A stretch of 64,000 nucleotides of DNA from Chloroflexi bacterium AL-N1 (GCA_013122435.1 WYDT01000026.1:1-64000); one strand, 5' to 3'; positions 21,089 to 29,468 are shown, counted from the stretch's first letter. Program-made: numbers and translations. Notes: a model not told the origin generated them from the letters alone.

Positions 21089-21925
21089 ATGAGCAATCTG
21101 GCAGGCAAAGTAGCCGTTATTACAGGTGGTGCCAGCGGTATCGGTGAAGCTACCGTACGTTTGTTTGTTGAATCGGGTGCATGCGTTATTATTGCTGATA
21201 TTCAAGATGAAAAAGGGCAATGTCTGGTACAAGAATTAGGAGCACAACACACACAATACGTGCACACAGATGTGACCCAAGAAAATGACATTCAAACAGC
21301 AATCACCCAGGCGCTCACAAGCTTTGGCCGGTTGGATTGTATGTTCAACAATGCCGGAATCCCTGGTCCCATAGGGCCAATTGAAAGCATTCCTATTGAT
21401 GGATTTCAAAAGACCATGGACATACTTTTCAAAGGGGTTTTCCTGGGAATGAAATATGCCGCCCCTATTATGAAAGAACAAGGTTCCGGATCAATTATTA
21501 ATACTGGAAGTGTTGCCGGTCTTGGAACAGGGTTTGCCGATCATACCTACAGCGCAGCCAAAGCTGCGGTCATCCATCTTACCAAATCCGTGGCGATGGA
21601 GTTAGGGGAAAGTGGTGTACGTGTCAACTGCATCTGCCCCGGAGGTATCGCCACAGCGATCTTTGGTCGAGCTATGGGATTGCCAGTAGAGACAGCGGAT
21701 CAAACAGTTGCAGTAATGCAACACGTCCTTACTCATAACCAAGCCATCAAACGAGCAGGGCTTCCCAAAGATATCGCACATGCGGCACTCTGGTTGGCCA
21801 GCGATGAGTCATCTTTTGTGAACGGCCATGCCCTCGTCGTTGATGGTGGCTTAATAGGGGGACGCACATGGTCTGAGTCACAACGATCATCTGAGAAAAT
21901 AATGGGGGCAATGAACATATCATAA
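21089..21925 (+). CDS. Short-chain dehydrogenase/reductase (SDR)
   Basis: A 278-residue classical SDR oxidoreductase. Visible are the nucleotide-binding TGGASGIG (12-19), Asp37 at the end of strand 2 (favouring NAD over NADP), NNAG (87-90), catalytic Ser141, Tyr154 and Lys158 (YSAAK), and a typical C-terminal VNGHALVVDGG. The substrate is an alcohol or ketone that cannot be named. AAAGGGG lies 8 bases upstream of the ATG. It is separated by 113 bases from the aldehyde dehydrogenase gene, which has its own -10 element, so functional linkage (alcohol to aldehyde to acid) is possible but not shown. Confidence 0.92.
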   Translation: MSNLAGKVAVITGGASGIGEATVRLFVESGACVIIADIQDEKGQCLVQELGAQHTQYVHTDVTQENDIQTAITQALTSFGRLDCMFNNAGIPGPIGPIESIPIDGFQKTMDILFKGVFLGMKYAAPIMKEQGSGSIINTGSVAGLGTGFADHTYSAAKAAVIHLTKSVAMELGESGVRVNCICPGGIATAIFGRAMGLPVETADQTVAVMQHVLTHNQAIKRAGLPKDIAHAALWLASDESSFVNGHALVVDGGLIGGRTWSESQRSSEKIMGAMNIS

Positions 21926-21964
21926 TCGCAGATTGAATAACTACCACCCATCCCCACTGCCCTG

Positions 21965-21973
21965 TGCTATAAT
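21965..21973 (+). promoter_or_regulatory. Extended -10 upstream of aldehyde dehydrogenase
   Basis: TGCTATAAT (21965-21973) is an extended -10 element 65 bases before the aldehyde dehydrogenase start. No good -35 was found at 17 bases. Confidence 0.45.
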
Positions 21974-22038
21974 CGACTATCTTTGTGGATAAAATCGTAA
22001 AAACTCACGTCTTCATACAGTAGGAAGGAGCACCTACA

Positions 22039-23535
22039 ATGGCAAATCCTCGTGTTTACCTAAATCTTATTGGTGGTGAATGGACACCCAGCACTAGCGG
22101 TAAAACCTTTGAAAGCCGTAATCCCGCCGACACCCGTCAGGTTGTGGGCATTTTCCAGGACAGCAATGCTGAAGATATACAGGCAGCGGTTGCTGCTGCC
22201 AAAAGCGCATTTGAGTCCTGGAGACTGATGCCAGCACCAAAGCGCGGCGAAATTCTCATGCGGGGGGCACAGTTGCTGCAGGAACGCAAAGACCAGTATG
22301 CCGTTGAAATGACCCGTGAGATGGGCAAACCGGTCTTCGAGACTGGTGGCGACATTGTTGAAGCGGTCGATATGGCCTATTTCGCTGGTGGCGAAGGTCG
22401 CCGCATGCACGGTGTCACCACACCAAGCGAAATGCACAACAAATTTCAGATGAGCATACGCACACCAATTGGGGTATGTGGCCTCATCACCCCATGGAAC
22501 TTCCCGATGGCCGTACCCTCATGGAAGCTCCTCCCTGCCTTAGTTTGCGGTAACACCATTGTGATGAAGCCCGCCGAAGACACACCCGCCAGCATTTTTA
22601 ATCTCGTACAATGTCTGATCGATGTCGGTTTGCCACCAGGGGTCGTGAACATTGTCACTGGCTATGGACCTACCGCTGGGCAGCCCCTCGTCGAACATCC
22701 CGACGTCCCGGTCATCTCCTTCACTGGTTCAACCGAAACCGGTCGGTTGGTCAATAAACTCGCGGCAGATAAGATCAAGCATGTGAGCCTCGAAATGGGG
22801 GGCAAAAATGCAATGATCGTTCTTGACGATGCCGACCTGGATTTAGTTTTCCAGGGCGCAGTCTGGGGAGCCTTTGGCACCAGTGGCCAACGCTGCACCG
22901 CAACAAGTCGAATCATCGTTCAGCGCGGTGTTGCAGAGAAAGTCATCAATCATATTGTTGAAAAAGCCTCACAAATGCGGATTGGCGATGGGACCGACTC
23001 ACAGACTGAAATGGGACCAGTGATCAATCAGAAGCAGATGGAGAAGATTCTCAATTATATTGAGATCGGTAAACAAGAGGGCGCAACACTGCGTTGTGGC
23101 GGCCAACGCCTCAGCGATGGCAAATACGCTAACGGCTTCTTTATTCAACCGACTGTTTTTACCGACGTCAAACCAACGATGCGGATTGCTCAGGAGGAGA
23201 TTTTCGGTCCTGTTCTTAGCATTATCACCGTCGACAACTTTGATGAAGCCATTGAAGTAGCTAATGGCGTGCAGTATGGTCTCTCTTCATCAATCTACAC
23301 GCGCGACGTGAATGCGGCCTATCGAGCAATGCGCGATATCAACACGGGTATTGTCTATATCAACGCACCCACCATCGGCGCCGAGATCCACCTGCCCTTT
23401 GGTGGCATTAAAGCAACGGGCAATGGCCACCGGGAGGCTGGACCTCAGTTGATTGATGCCTTCAGTGAGTGGAAAAGTGTGTATGTCGACTTTAGCGGCA
23501 GCTTGCAACGTGCCCAGATCGACAATGTTGATTAA
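22039..23535 (+). CDS. NAD(P)-dependent aldehyde dehydrogenase
   Basis: A 498-residue ALDH superfamily enzyme that oxidises an aldehyde to a carboxylate. The catalytic set is intact: Asn154 (TPWNFP), Glu252 (SLEMGGKN), Cys286 (GQRCTATSR), the FTGSTETG cofactor loop (228-235) and the EEIFGPVLSI motif near the C-terminus. Length and the active-site strings place it among soluble ALDHs of the semialdehyde/betaine-aldehyde type. The true substrate cannot be assigned. AGGAAGGAG lies 7-9 bases before the ATG. It follows an SDR gene on the same strand. Confidence 0.93.
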   Translation: MANPRVYLNLIGGEWTPSTSGKTFESRNPADTRQVVGIFQDSNAEDIQAAVAAAKSAFESWRLMPAPKRGEILMRGAQLLQERKDQYAVEMTREMGKPVFETGGDIVEAVDMAYFAGGEGRRMHGVTTPSEMHNKFQMSIRTPIGVCGLITPWNFPMAVPSWKLLPALVCGNTIVMKPAEDTPASIFNLVQCLIDVGLPPGVVNIVTGYGPTAGQPLVEHPDVPVISFTGSTETGRLVNKLAADKIKHVSLEMGGKNAMIVLDDADLDLVFQGAVWGAFGTSGQRCTATSRIIVQRGVAEKVINHIVEKASQMRIGDGTDSQTEMGPVINQKQMEKILNYIEIGKQEGATLRCGGQRLSDGKYANGFFIQPTVFTDVKPTMRIAQEEIFGPVLSIITVDNFDEAIEVANGVQYGLSSSIYTRDVNAAYRAMRDINTGIVYINAPTIGAEIHLPFGGIKATGNGHREAGPQLIDAFSEWKSVYVDFSGSLQRAQIDNVD

Positions 23536-23581
23536 TCACTTCCCCAAAACGACTTCTTGGGACAGAACATAACATGGTTGG

Positions 23582-23621
23582 TGGAAGGTGCAAAGATCCA
23601 TATTAATGTCTGCACCTTCCA
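23582..23621 (+). terminator. Hairpin after aldehyde dehydrogenase
   Basis: TGGAAGGTGCA (23582-23592) pairs perfectly with TGCACCTTCCA (23611-23621), an 11-bp stem with an 18-base loop, but no T run follows. Probably a terminator or transcript stabiliser. Confidence 0.5.
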
Positions 23622-23765
23622 ACTGTAGCAGTCAAACACTTTTAGCATCATGGTATACATTTGAAAACCATTCGAGTGTTAACACTTCATCGAGCGGTTC
23701 TTGCCATAACAACCCCTGCGTGGCCATTCACACAGCATACTCCATCAGGAAAAATCGCAGCGAAA

Positions 23766-23975
23766 TCAGTAGCAACCTAAAATGCCAGACGAGGCTTTCC
23801 AATCCCACCTAATGCAATCAATGTAACTAATCGAATCACTGTCTCCTAAAACAGCATATTTACCTGTTTGATAACATCCGTTCAGCCACTCAAGGTGGTC
23901 CGTGTGGCAGGTAGGTTGCTTGTAGAAGAAGCTATAACTGTAGAAGTTCATCACAGAATACTCCATTGGCACCAT
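23766..23975 (-). CDS. Small Cys/aromatic-rich protein of unknown function
   Basis: A 69-residue frame (MVPMEYSVMNFYSYSFFYK..., ending GILGCY) rich in Tyr, Phe, Trp and with four Cys. It has no recognisable family. Support for a real gene comes from AGGAG 4-5 bases before the ATG at 23975, and from a conserved 30-base motif (23998-24028) just upstream that also precedes the regulator gene at 27002. It lies downstream of that regulator on the same strand, separated by a hairpin. It has no obvious signal peptide. It could be a secreted or modified peptide connected with the peptide locus at 28.8 kb, or a chance frame. Confidence 0.45.
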   Translation of the reverse strand: MVPMEYSVMNFYSYSFFYKQPTCHTDHLEWLNGCYQTGKYAVLGDSDSISYIDCIRWDWKASSGILGCY

Positions 23976-23997
23976 TTATCTCCTATATTCACTAGTG

Positions 23998-24028
23998 AAA
24001 TATCTTACGGGTATTAACATAACTTCCC
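23998..24028 (-). promoter_or_regulatory. Conserved upstream motif, copy 1
   Basis: Plus-strand AAATATCTTACGGGTATTAA continuing to about 24028 matches 27069-27098 at about 26 of 30 positions. It sits 23 bases upstream of the small gene starting at 23975. Probably a shared regulator site or promoter element. Confidence 0.5.
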
Positions 24029-24058
24029 AACTAGTACATCGCCGCCTTAATAGCTAAT

Positions 24059-24092
24059 CCCTAGCCTTCGCCCGCCCCTCAGAGGCTAAGGG
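24059..24092 (-). terminator. Hairpin downstream of XRE-STAND regulator
   Basis: CCCTAGCCT (24059-24067) pairs with AGGCTAAGGG (24083-24092) with one bulge, G/C-rich in an A/T-rich gap. Without a clear T run it is a tentative terminator for the regulator gene. Confidence 0.35.
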
Positions 24093-24209
24093 AATATAAC
24101 CACACTCCAACAACACACGAAAGCATCACACCTACCATAAAATGTTTAGCTTGTTATGTGAACAAGCTGCTACACTTTCCAATCTTCTCCATAACGTATG
24201 TGTCTTTTA

Positions 24210-27002
24210 TCATGATTCATATTGATTGAATACATAATCACTGTATGTATCAACATTAGGTGCTAAGTCGGTTAACATCTTATTGGTCCATGCTAAATCG
24301 TGCCAGGCTTCAAGCTGTTCAAAAGTCGCTTGTGCTTTTTGTAGGCTGGCTATACCCTCTACAATCCTATGATCGCCTAACAGCGCTATCCCCCAATGTG
24401 CTTGTGTCTGTGCAATCTCGTATGGATCATCCTGTACCTGTGTGATACTTTGGGTAAAGACAGTATAGGCTTGATCATAACGACCATATGCACATTGTAC
24501 CTGTCCCAAAACACGCAAACTAATACCATGCTCCAGATGCTCCCTGCGGGACTGTGCTTGTTGCACCGCTTCCTGAGCATATGTCAATGCCCATCCATAA
24601 TCGCCCTGAGCCAGATGTACCAACGCCCAGGTCCGAGCAATCTCGACACGTTGATCGGTCACGGCCAGTTCATCGGCCAAATGAGCAGCGGTCGTTAAAG
24701 TATGCACTGCCATGTCGTAGTTTCCGATACGAACATACAGATTAGCAAACCTGACCTGAATGAGCACAACCGTCCGATAAAGCTGATGTTGTTGCGCCTG
24801 AGCCAGACTCTGTTTTAGTAGCTCATGTGCCTCTGAAAAACCTCCCTGCTTCGTCTTCAGAGTACCTAGATTAAGTATTAATTCAGTCTGGCGTACTGTA
24901 TGATGGAGCCGTTCAGCCAGTGTTAATGCCTGGGTGTAGATAATAAGTACCTCTTTCCACGCTCCACTCATTTCGAGCAATAAAGCCATATGCTGGTATA
25001 TCACCAGTATGCTCCAGAATTGTCCGATGCTTTGATAGATCTGCAGTGCCTGAGTGAGGTAATCTCGTCCCTGTTGAAAACGACTCTGTGTGAAGGCCAA
25101 AATACCCAACCCAGTGAGTGCATGCGCCCGCTCACGCTCATACTGTTTTGCAAGCATACAAAGACTGGTTTCAAACGCCTGTTGAGACAAGGCATATTCG
25201 CCTAACATGCGATATACCCCTCCTAACCGACGATACAGGCGTCCAGCTTCGAAAGTAGATAACTCTGGTAGCATTGCAAGCCCCTGCAACAGCCAGCATA
25301 GCGCTTCCTGCGGCTGTTCATATTTTAACAGTTCACCCATCCCCAAACACACCTGTGCTTGCTGGTGCCGCGTTATATGGGTACCCGGCATCAGGGCAAG
25401 GTAGTCCCAGGCACATTGATAACTCTCATGTGCGATGGAACTGGCACGCAGGAAAGTTGCGATGGTCCCCCGCGCAAACCAGAATGGTAGCCACTGTGCC
25501 TCGGCGAGATCGACGGTGTTCAGACGTTCTAGCATTTCACTAATGGCCTGAGCATACCCCCTGTTGATTAGTCCCCATAGATTGTCAGTGATGATTTCGA
25601 CCATCTTCTGATAGGCACCTGCCTGGGAAAAATGATGCAACGCGTCGAGCAACGTGTGGTCGTTATGCATATAGTATTGAGCTGCTCTCAGATGCAATGT
25701 ATGGCGGGTGGTTAATCCCAACTGCTCGTAGTAGAAAGCTTGCACCAGCGTGTGTTGCATATACAATGGCTCACCTGTGCTATTTTGATGGGTATGAACC
25801 AGATACCGTCGTCCAAGATCGTATAAGGTTTCCCACACACTATCTTCATGCAATACAGCCTCAATGACATCGCGTGTAGCCGGGGTACCCTGCAAGATAG
25901 CCAACGCTTGCATCACACCAATTGCTTGTACATTGTGCGAGAGTTGCGTGTGAATGGTCTTCATGAGATAGTGCACAATGTTTGGCACCTGTGCAAGCTG
26001 CCCGATCACCATATCTGGACAAGATTCTCCTCGCAACGCATCTATGGCCAACATCAACAGCGCAGGATTACCGTGAGTGGCTTGCCACAAATCAGTTATC
26101 AGAGCTACCGGCAACATAAGATTCCGCGCTGCCAGCAATGCCTGAGCATCTACAGATGATAAGCCCTGGAGAGGTGAGCCTGGAGACATATGAGCAAATG
26201 CTGGCATTTGACGCGATGTTATCATGAGTGAGAGCTTTCCTTCCGTCAGCGTAGGGATCATCCGATCAATGAATTGGATAAAATGATCATTCGTTTCTAC
26301 ATATTGCAGATCATCCAAACACATAAGAAAGTCGTGCCTCTGCAGTGCATGAACCAAGTAATCAATTTGCGTTTCTAAAGGTAGCGTAGGCCCAGATTGT
26401 GTATGTGCATATTGCTGCAACCACAAGGCATCCTCACCATGCCAGGCCAGAAACGCTGTCAGTCGCCATAACAGATCGTGGATGCCCACATGAGGATAAA
26501 ACTGATACCAGAAGATGTAATCCAGTGGGGTATACTGCTGTGCCAACACACTTGCCAGGGCGGTCTTACCAACACCAGTCATACCATTTATCATCACCAG
26601 ATGCCGAGTCTTGAGTTCGCTGTGGTAAAACACTAATTCATTTTGTCGACCAACAAAATTGAGAACTGGTGGTGGCTTGGTTAGTGGTGGTATTGTCTCA
26701 TTGAGATGCATTGTCTGGGAGGATGTCACGACCATTTCCCAGGGCCTGGGGTGAGTCACCCGTACCAGCAAGTCGTGAGCAGCAGGATGTTGGTGCGTGA
26801 GGGCAAAATGGCGAAAGGCGGCCTGCTCATCCGCAGGAAATTGCAAATAGGCGATGAGTCGATTGATAAAGGTGGGTGAAGGTGCATAGCCCCGTTCGAC
26901 CCGACGATAGGTAATCTCGGCATAGCCCAAAGCATCCGCTAACTCCTGCTGCGTGAGATGGCACACCGCCCGATAACGTTTGAGCCAGTCATAGAAGTAC
27001 AT
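24210..27002 (-). CDS. XRE-HTH / STAND NTPase / TPR transcriptional regulator
   Basis: A 930-residue multidomain regulator. An N-terminal Cro/CI-type HTH (about 5-55, LTQQELADALGYAEITYRRVERG) is followed by a STAND/NB-ARC-like ATPase with Walker A GMTGVGKT (140-147) and Walker B-like CLDDLQ, then a long array of TPRs (about 450-910). Such proteins behave as inducer-sensing switches: ligand binding at the repeats releases the ATPase to oligomerise and act on DNA. They are frequent near secondary metabolite genes. Start at 27002 is preceded by GAGGCGGGG. The gene is read away from the peptide locus at 28.8 kb and is divergent from the LuxR regulator, so a shared regulatory region is likely. Confidence 0.88.
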   Translation of the reverse strand: MYFYDWLKRYRAVCHLTQQELADALGYAEITYRRVERGYAPSPTFINRLIAYLQFPADEQAAFRHFALTHQHPAAHDLLVRVTHPRPWEMVVTSSQTMHLNETIPPLTKPPPVLNFVGRQNELVFYHSELKTRHLVMINGMTGVGKTALASVLAQQYTPLDYIFWYQFYPHVGIHDLLWRLTAFLAWHGEDALWLQQYAHTQSGPTLPLETQIDYLVHALQRHDFLMCLDDLQYVETNDHFIQFIDRMIPTLTEGKLSLMITSRQMPAFAHMSPGSPLQGLSSVDAQALLAARNLMLPVALITDLWQATHGNPALLMLAIDALRGESCPDMVIGQLAQVPNIVHYLMKTIHTQLSHNVQAIGVMQALAILQGTPATRDVIEAVLHEDSVWETLYDLGRRYLVHTHQNSTGEPLYMQHTLVQAFYYEQLGLTTRHTLHLRAAQYYMHNDHTLLDALHHFSQAGAYQKMVEIITDNLWGLINRGYAQAISEMLERLNTVDLAEAQWLPFWFARGTIATFLRASSIAHESYQCAWDYLALMPGTHITRHQQAQVCLGMGELLKYEQPQEALCWLLQGLAMLPELSTFEAGRLYRRLGGVYRMLGEYALSQQAFETSLCMLAKQYERERAHALTGLGILAFTQSRFQQGRDYLTQALQIYQSIGQFWSILVIYQHMALLLEMSGAWKEVLIIYTQALTLAERLHHTVRQTELILNLGTLKTKQGGFSEAHELLKQSLAQAQQHQLYRTVVLIQVRFANLYVRIGNYDMAVHTLTTAAHLADELAVTDQRVEIARTWALVHLAQGDYGWALTYAQEAVQQAQSRREHLEHGISLRVLGQVQCAYGRYDQAYTVFTQSITQVQDDPYEIAQTQAHWGIALLGDHRIVEGIASLQKAQATFEQLEAWHDLAWTNKMLTDLAPNVDTYSDYVFNQYES

Positions 27003-27512
27003 AATCCCCGCCTCACGTATCTAGACTCATAAGTATAAACATGGACACATCAGACATATATCAAAAGTAAATATCTTGCGAGTATTAACGTAACTCCCAC
27101 TTCATTTTAGTAGTCAATTCTAGATGAAAACAATTATTATCAGTAGTAAAGCGGGGAATAATTGCACATACAATCAGGTACGTCAGCGTTTCCGTGTCAA
27201 CATACTATAAGCATACATAGTCTCAGATGACCGTTCACCGATCATGATTTGAGCGGTGATGATCTTCACAAGGATGTTGCAATGTAGTATTTCTAATAGC
27301 ACCATAAGTACTGAGTCCCCTACATCCATATCATTCATGTAAGCCATCTTTACATCGCTCGGTACGGTAGCATATACTCTTTTTGCTCCAAGCAGGTCAG
27401 TGGCTATCTGTCTCCAAAGCATACAACGGCAAAGCCCGTGAAAGAACATAGTGACCAAACGACATCTGCTGTGGAGTGCTAATCGAATGAACGACAGAAA
27501 GTGAGGATAACA
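27003..27512. other. Divergent intergenic region between two regulators
   Basis: About 510 bases with the shared motif at 27069-27098. Frames inside (such as a 120-codon minus frame at 27183-27545) have no ribosome site or family match. Promoters for both divergent regulators should lie here. Confidence 0.5.
27069..27098 (-). promoter_or_regulatory. Conserved upstream motif, copy 2
   Basis: AAATATCTTGCGAGTATTAA continuing to 27098 matches the copy at 23998-24028 with about four differences. It lies 67 bases upstream of the XRE-STAND regulator start. It suggests that regulator and the small gene at 23975 respond to the same factor, possibly the regulator itself. Confidence 0.5.
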
Positions 27513-28181
27513 ATGCAGCACCACGTTCGTGTTATGCTCATGCATGATGAAACAGCGTCTCCATCATCACTCTACAACGTACTAATGCAGTCTTCCGAGC
27601 TCGTACTGGTTAGAACGATCACGCATCCATCACAACTGCTCTCCTGTGTGCAGACCTCGCAAGCAGACCTGGTTATCCTAGAGCTGCAACAAGTCTCAAT
27701 GACGGTCATGTGGCAAATGGTGCAATCGCACCTACACATACCTACCCTACAATCACTCGTCTGTCTTACGGACCCAACGTCCCATGATGTGTGGGGTTTA
27801 ATAGCAGCAGGGGTCACTGGCTATCTCCACATGGACGACATCCCACATAGTTTGTCAGATGCAATCAAAAATGTGCGACGTGGCGGCATCTGGTGCAGCG
27901 CGACCATGGTACCGCTGATCCAGGCATGGAGTGGCACCCAACCAGGTCCACATACCATTATGCCCAACCCGTATGAGGTGGAGATCGTCACTCGAGTAGC
28001 GCAGGGGCAGACCAACCGACAAATTGCCCGCGCACTCGAGGTAAATGAGCGCACCATCCGCTTCCATCTGGAGCAACTCTATCGACGTTGGGGAGTCGAT
28101 AACCGAACACAGGCCGCGCTATTGGCTCAGGAACAGGGTTGGATCGATGGGAACACCGAGGAACGGTCATGGGTTTGGTGA
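27513..28181 (+). CDS. LuxR-type regulator with pseudo-receiver domain
   Basis: A 222-residue protein in NarL/FixJ layout: a receiver-like domain (about 5-118) and a C-terminal LuxR HTH (about 152-208; GQTNRQIARALEVNERTIRF). The receiver lacks the usual chemistry. The phosphoacceptor Asp is replaced by Glu57 (DLVILELQ) and the conserved Lys of the YLLK motif by Met (GYLHMDD). It probably does not accept phosphate and may be locked in one state or controlled by a ligand or partner. The ATG at 27513 is chosen because GAGG lies 6-7 bases upstream. No histidine kinase is adjacent. It is the last gene before the peptide array and a good candidate for its regulator. Confidence 0.82.
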   Translation: MQHHVRVMLMHDETASPSSLYNVLMQSSELVLVRTITHPSQLLSCVQTSQADLVILELQQVSMTVMWQMVQSHLHIPTLQSLVCLTDPTSHDVWGLIAAGVTGYLHMDDIPHSLSDAIKNVRRGGIWCSATMVPLIQAWSGTQPGPHTIMPNPYEVEIVTRVAQGQTNRQIARALEVNERTIRFHLEQLYRRWGVDNRTQAALLAQEQGWIDGNTEERSWVW

Positions 28182-28851
28182 GATAGGATGTCCAACATTA
28201 TTGGACTAGTAGTCTGCTGCAAAGGTCATTGAGGATGGTTTCTTGCACTGATACATCTGCCAGAAGCCTCCTCAATGATCATGTTCTTACACAGGAACTA
28301 CTCTGGTTGTCGACAACCATGATTCTACAGAATCAGTGGGATATTCTCTCCCGGCTGTCCAGCATAGACCTCACGTGTAACGAAAGTATACAGCACGCAT
28401 ACCCACATCAGCAACATGGCTCAGGCCTAATGTGCCAGATTTTGCTCACAATCCTCCCAATGCCCAAGTTGTGTATACAAATTCAACGATAATAGCAATC
28501 CTGGAAAACATCACTGGAAACTTTAAACAGTGCCAATCCTCGCTTCCCCAAATGATGTAGGACACGAAACCTGCATAATCGCTTGCTTTGACACCACTAG
28601 CATCATACAAATAACACCTAAACCCACTGACAATATTAACACCCCATGCACTGATCACACACCACTACATGTGTGCCGTTGGCGACAAAGTAGATACAAA
28701 AAGTACAGACAACGAAATATTTCGCCGGTAAACAACTGTTCAAAACGCCATGCAAATACGGCGGATCACCTGATGTGCAACCAGCGTTCTCATAGTATAA
28801 CTAAACACATCGTTTCTCACGAAATTTCCATACAGAAAGGGGGTGATATCC
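28182..28851. other. Long leader/intergenic region before peptide genes
   Basis: About 670 bases with no supported gene. It holds a perfect 10-base inverted repeat, TCATTGAGGA near 28227 and TCCTCAATGA near 28272, and the same ATCATTGAGG string recurs in the hairpin after the third peptide gene. The promoter of the peptide operon should lie here. AAAGGGGGTG at 28837-28846 is the strong ribosome site of the first peptide gene. Confidence 0.5.
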
Positions 28852-28938
28852 ATGAAGAAGATTATCGTCCGCAAGCCCGAAACTCTCAAGACTACTGCTG
28901 CCTTCTATGCCGATGGCTGTAAAGTATGGCAATGGTAA
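28852..28938 (+). CDS. Peptide precursor 1 (28 residues)
   Basis: Encodes a 28-residue peptide: MKKIIVRKPETLKTTAAFY followed by ADGCKVWQW. AAAGGGGGTG lies 6 bases before the ATG. Leader identity with two following genes, a short variable C-terminus with one Cys and two Trp, and a protease gene downstream point to a ribosomally made, processed peptide (RiPP or pheromone precursor). The basic 'RKPETLKT' part could be the recognition leader. No known RiPP family is recognised from the sequence. Confidence 0.85.
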   Translation: MKKIIVRKPETLKTTAAFYADGCKVWQW

Positions 28939-29004
28939 TGTCTGTGAATGAGTGACGTAAGGTTTTTTTCTTAACCACACATAATGTAAAAAGGAGTACT
29001 ACTA

Positions 29005-29088
29005 ATGAAAAAGATTATCATTCGCAAGCCCGAAACCCTCAAGACTACTGCTGCCTTCTATGCCGATGGCTGTAAAGTATGGGTATAG
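29005..29088 (+). CDS. Peptide precursor 2 (27 residues)
   Basis: 27-residue product: leader MKKIIIRKPETLKTTAAFY and C-terminus ADGCKVWV. It differs from precursor 1 by one Ile/Val change in the leader and by the final residues (V instead of QW). AAGGAG lies 8 bases upstream. The spacer before it (28939-29004) carries TTTTTTT, possibly a weak pause or terminator. Confidence 0.85.
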   Translation: MKKIIIRKPETLKTTAAFYADGCKVWV

Positions 29089-29155
29089 CAATGTTTGTAG
29101 ATATGTAGGGTACGTTTTTTTGACCACATATTTTATCTGAACAGGAGTATTAATG

Positions 29156-29245
29156 ATGAAAAAGATTATTGTTCGCAAACCTGAAACTCTCAAGACCACT
29201 GCATCCTTCTATGGTTCCTCTTGTGAACCACTCGTCCTAGTCTAA
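29156..29245 (+). CDS. Peptide precursor 3 (29 residues)
   Basis: 29-residue product with leader MKKIIVRKPETLKTTASFY and a different C-terminus, GSSCEPLVLV. An extra in-frame ATG sits at 29153; AGGAG (29143-29147) serves either. The single Cys four residues after the conserved Phe-Tyr is kept in all three peptides while the residues around it change, which marks a leader/core boundary near FY. Confidence 0.85.
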   Translation: MKKIIVRKPETLKTTASFYGSSCEPLVLV

Positions 29246-29273
29246 GAATTATATATAACCTGCTACTAAGATC

Positions 29274-29318
29274 ATTGAGGGGACTGCGCTGAGCTATCAG
29301 CCAGTTCCCCATCTCAAT
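29274..29318 (+). terminator. Imperfect hairpin between peptide genes and protease gene
   Basis: ATTGAG (29274-29279) pairs with CTCAAT (29313-29318), with an inner GGGGACTG/CAGTTCCCC arm. It could act as an attenuator that lowers expression of the protease relative to the peptides. No strong T run follows. Confidence 0.45.
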
Positions 29319-29468
29319 AACCAACTTTTGGCAGATGACTACATGGCCTTAGAGAACCAATAGGATTATTACATTAAGCATATTCTCACAGAAAGCGTGT
29401 TTCACGATCGCGTCCTACGCGCTGCACCCGTGGAACATATTTCATAGTTTGGAGGAGTTTACCTATCA

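Larger units (their letters stand above)
28852..29245 (+). repeat. Three tandem copies of a ~152-base peptide-gene unit
   Basis: Gene starts at 28852, 29005 and 29156 are 153 and 151 bases apart. Copies 1 and 2 are near-identical in coding sequence through TGTAAAGTATGG. Their spacers also match in part (a seven-T run then ACCACA, and an AGGAGTA ribosome site). Copy 3 diverges after the Phe-Tyr codons. Confidence 0.9.

Noticed and set aside
23588..23812. 74-codon plus frame after the aldehyde dehydrogenase
   Set aside because: It starts inside the terminator hairpin with GTG, has no ribosome site, and overlaps the better-supported minus-strand small gene.
27183..27545. 120-codon minus frame in the divergent regulator gap
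   Set aside because: No ribosome site or family; it overlaps the start of the LuxR regulator.
28530..28922. 130-codon frame overlapping the first peptide precursor
   Set aside because: It runs into the precursor in another frame, lacks a ribosome site, and the precursor's leader conservation across three copies shows which frame is real.
28852..29245. CRISPR array or insertion-sequence repeats
   Set aside because: The units are about 152 bases with coding content, not short repeats with unique spacers; no cas genes or transposase are present.
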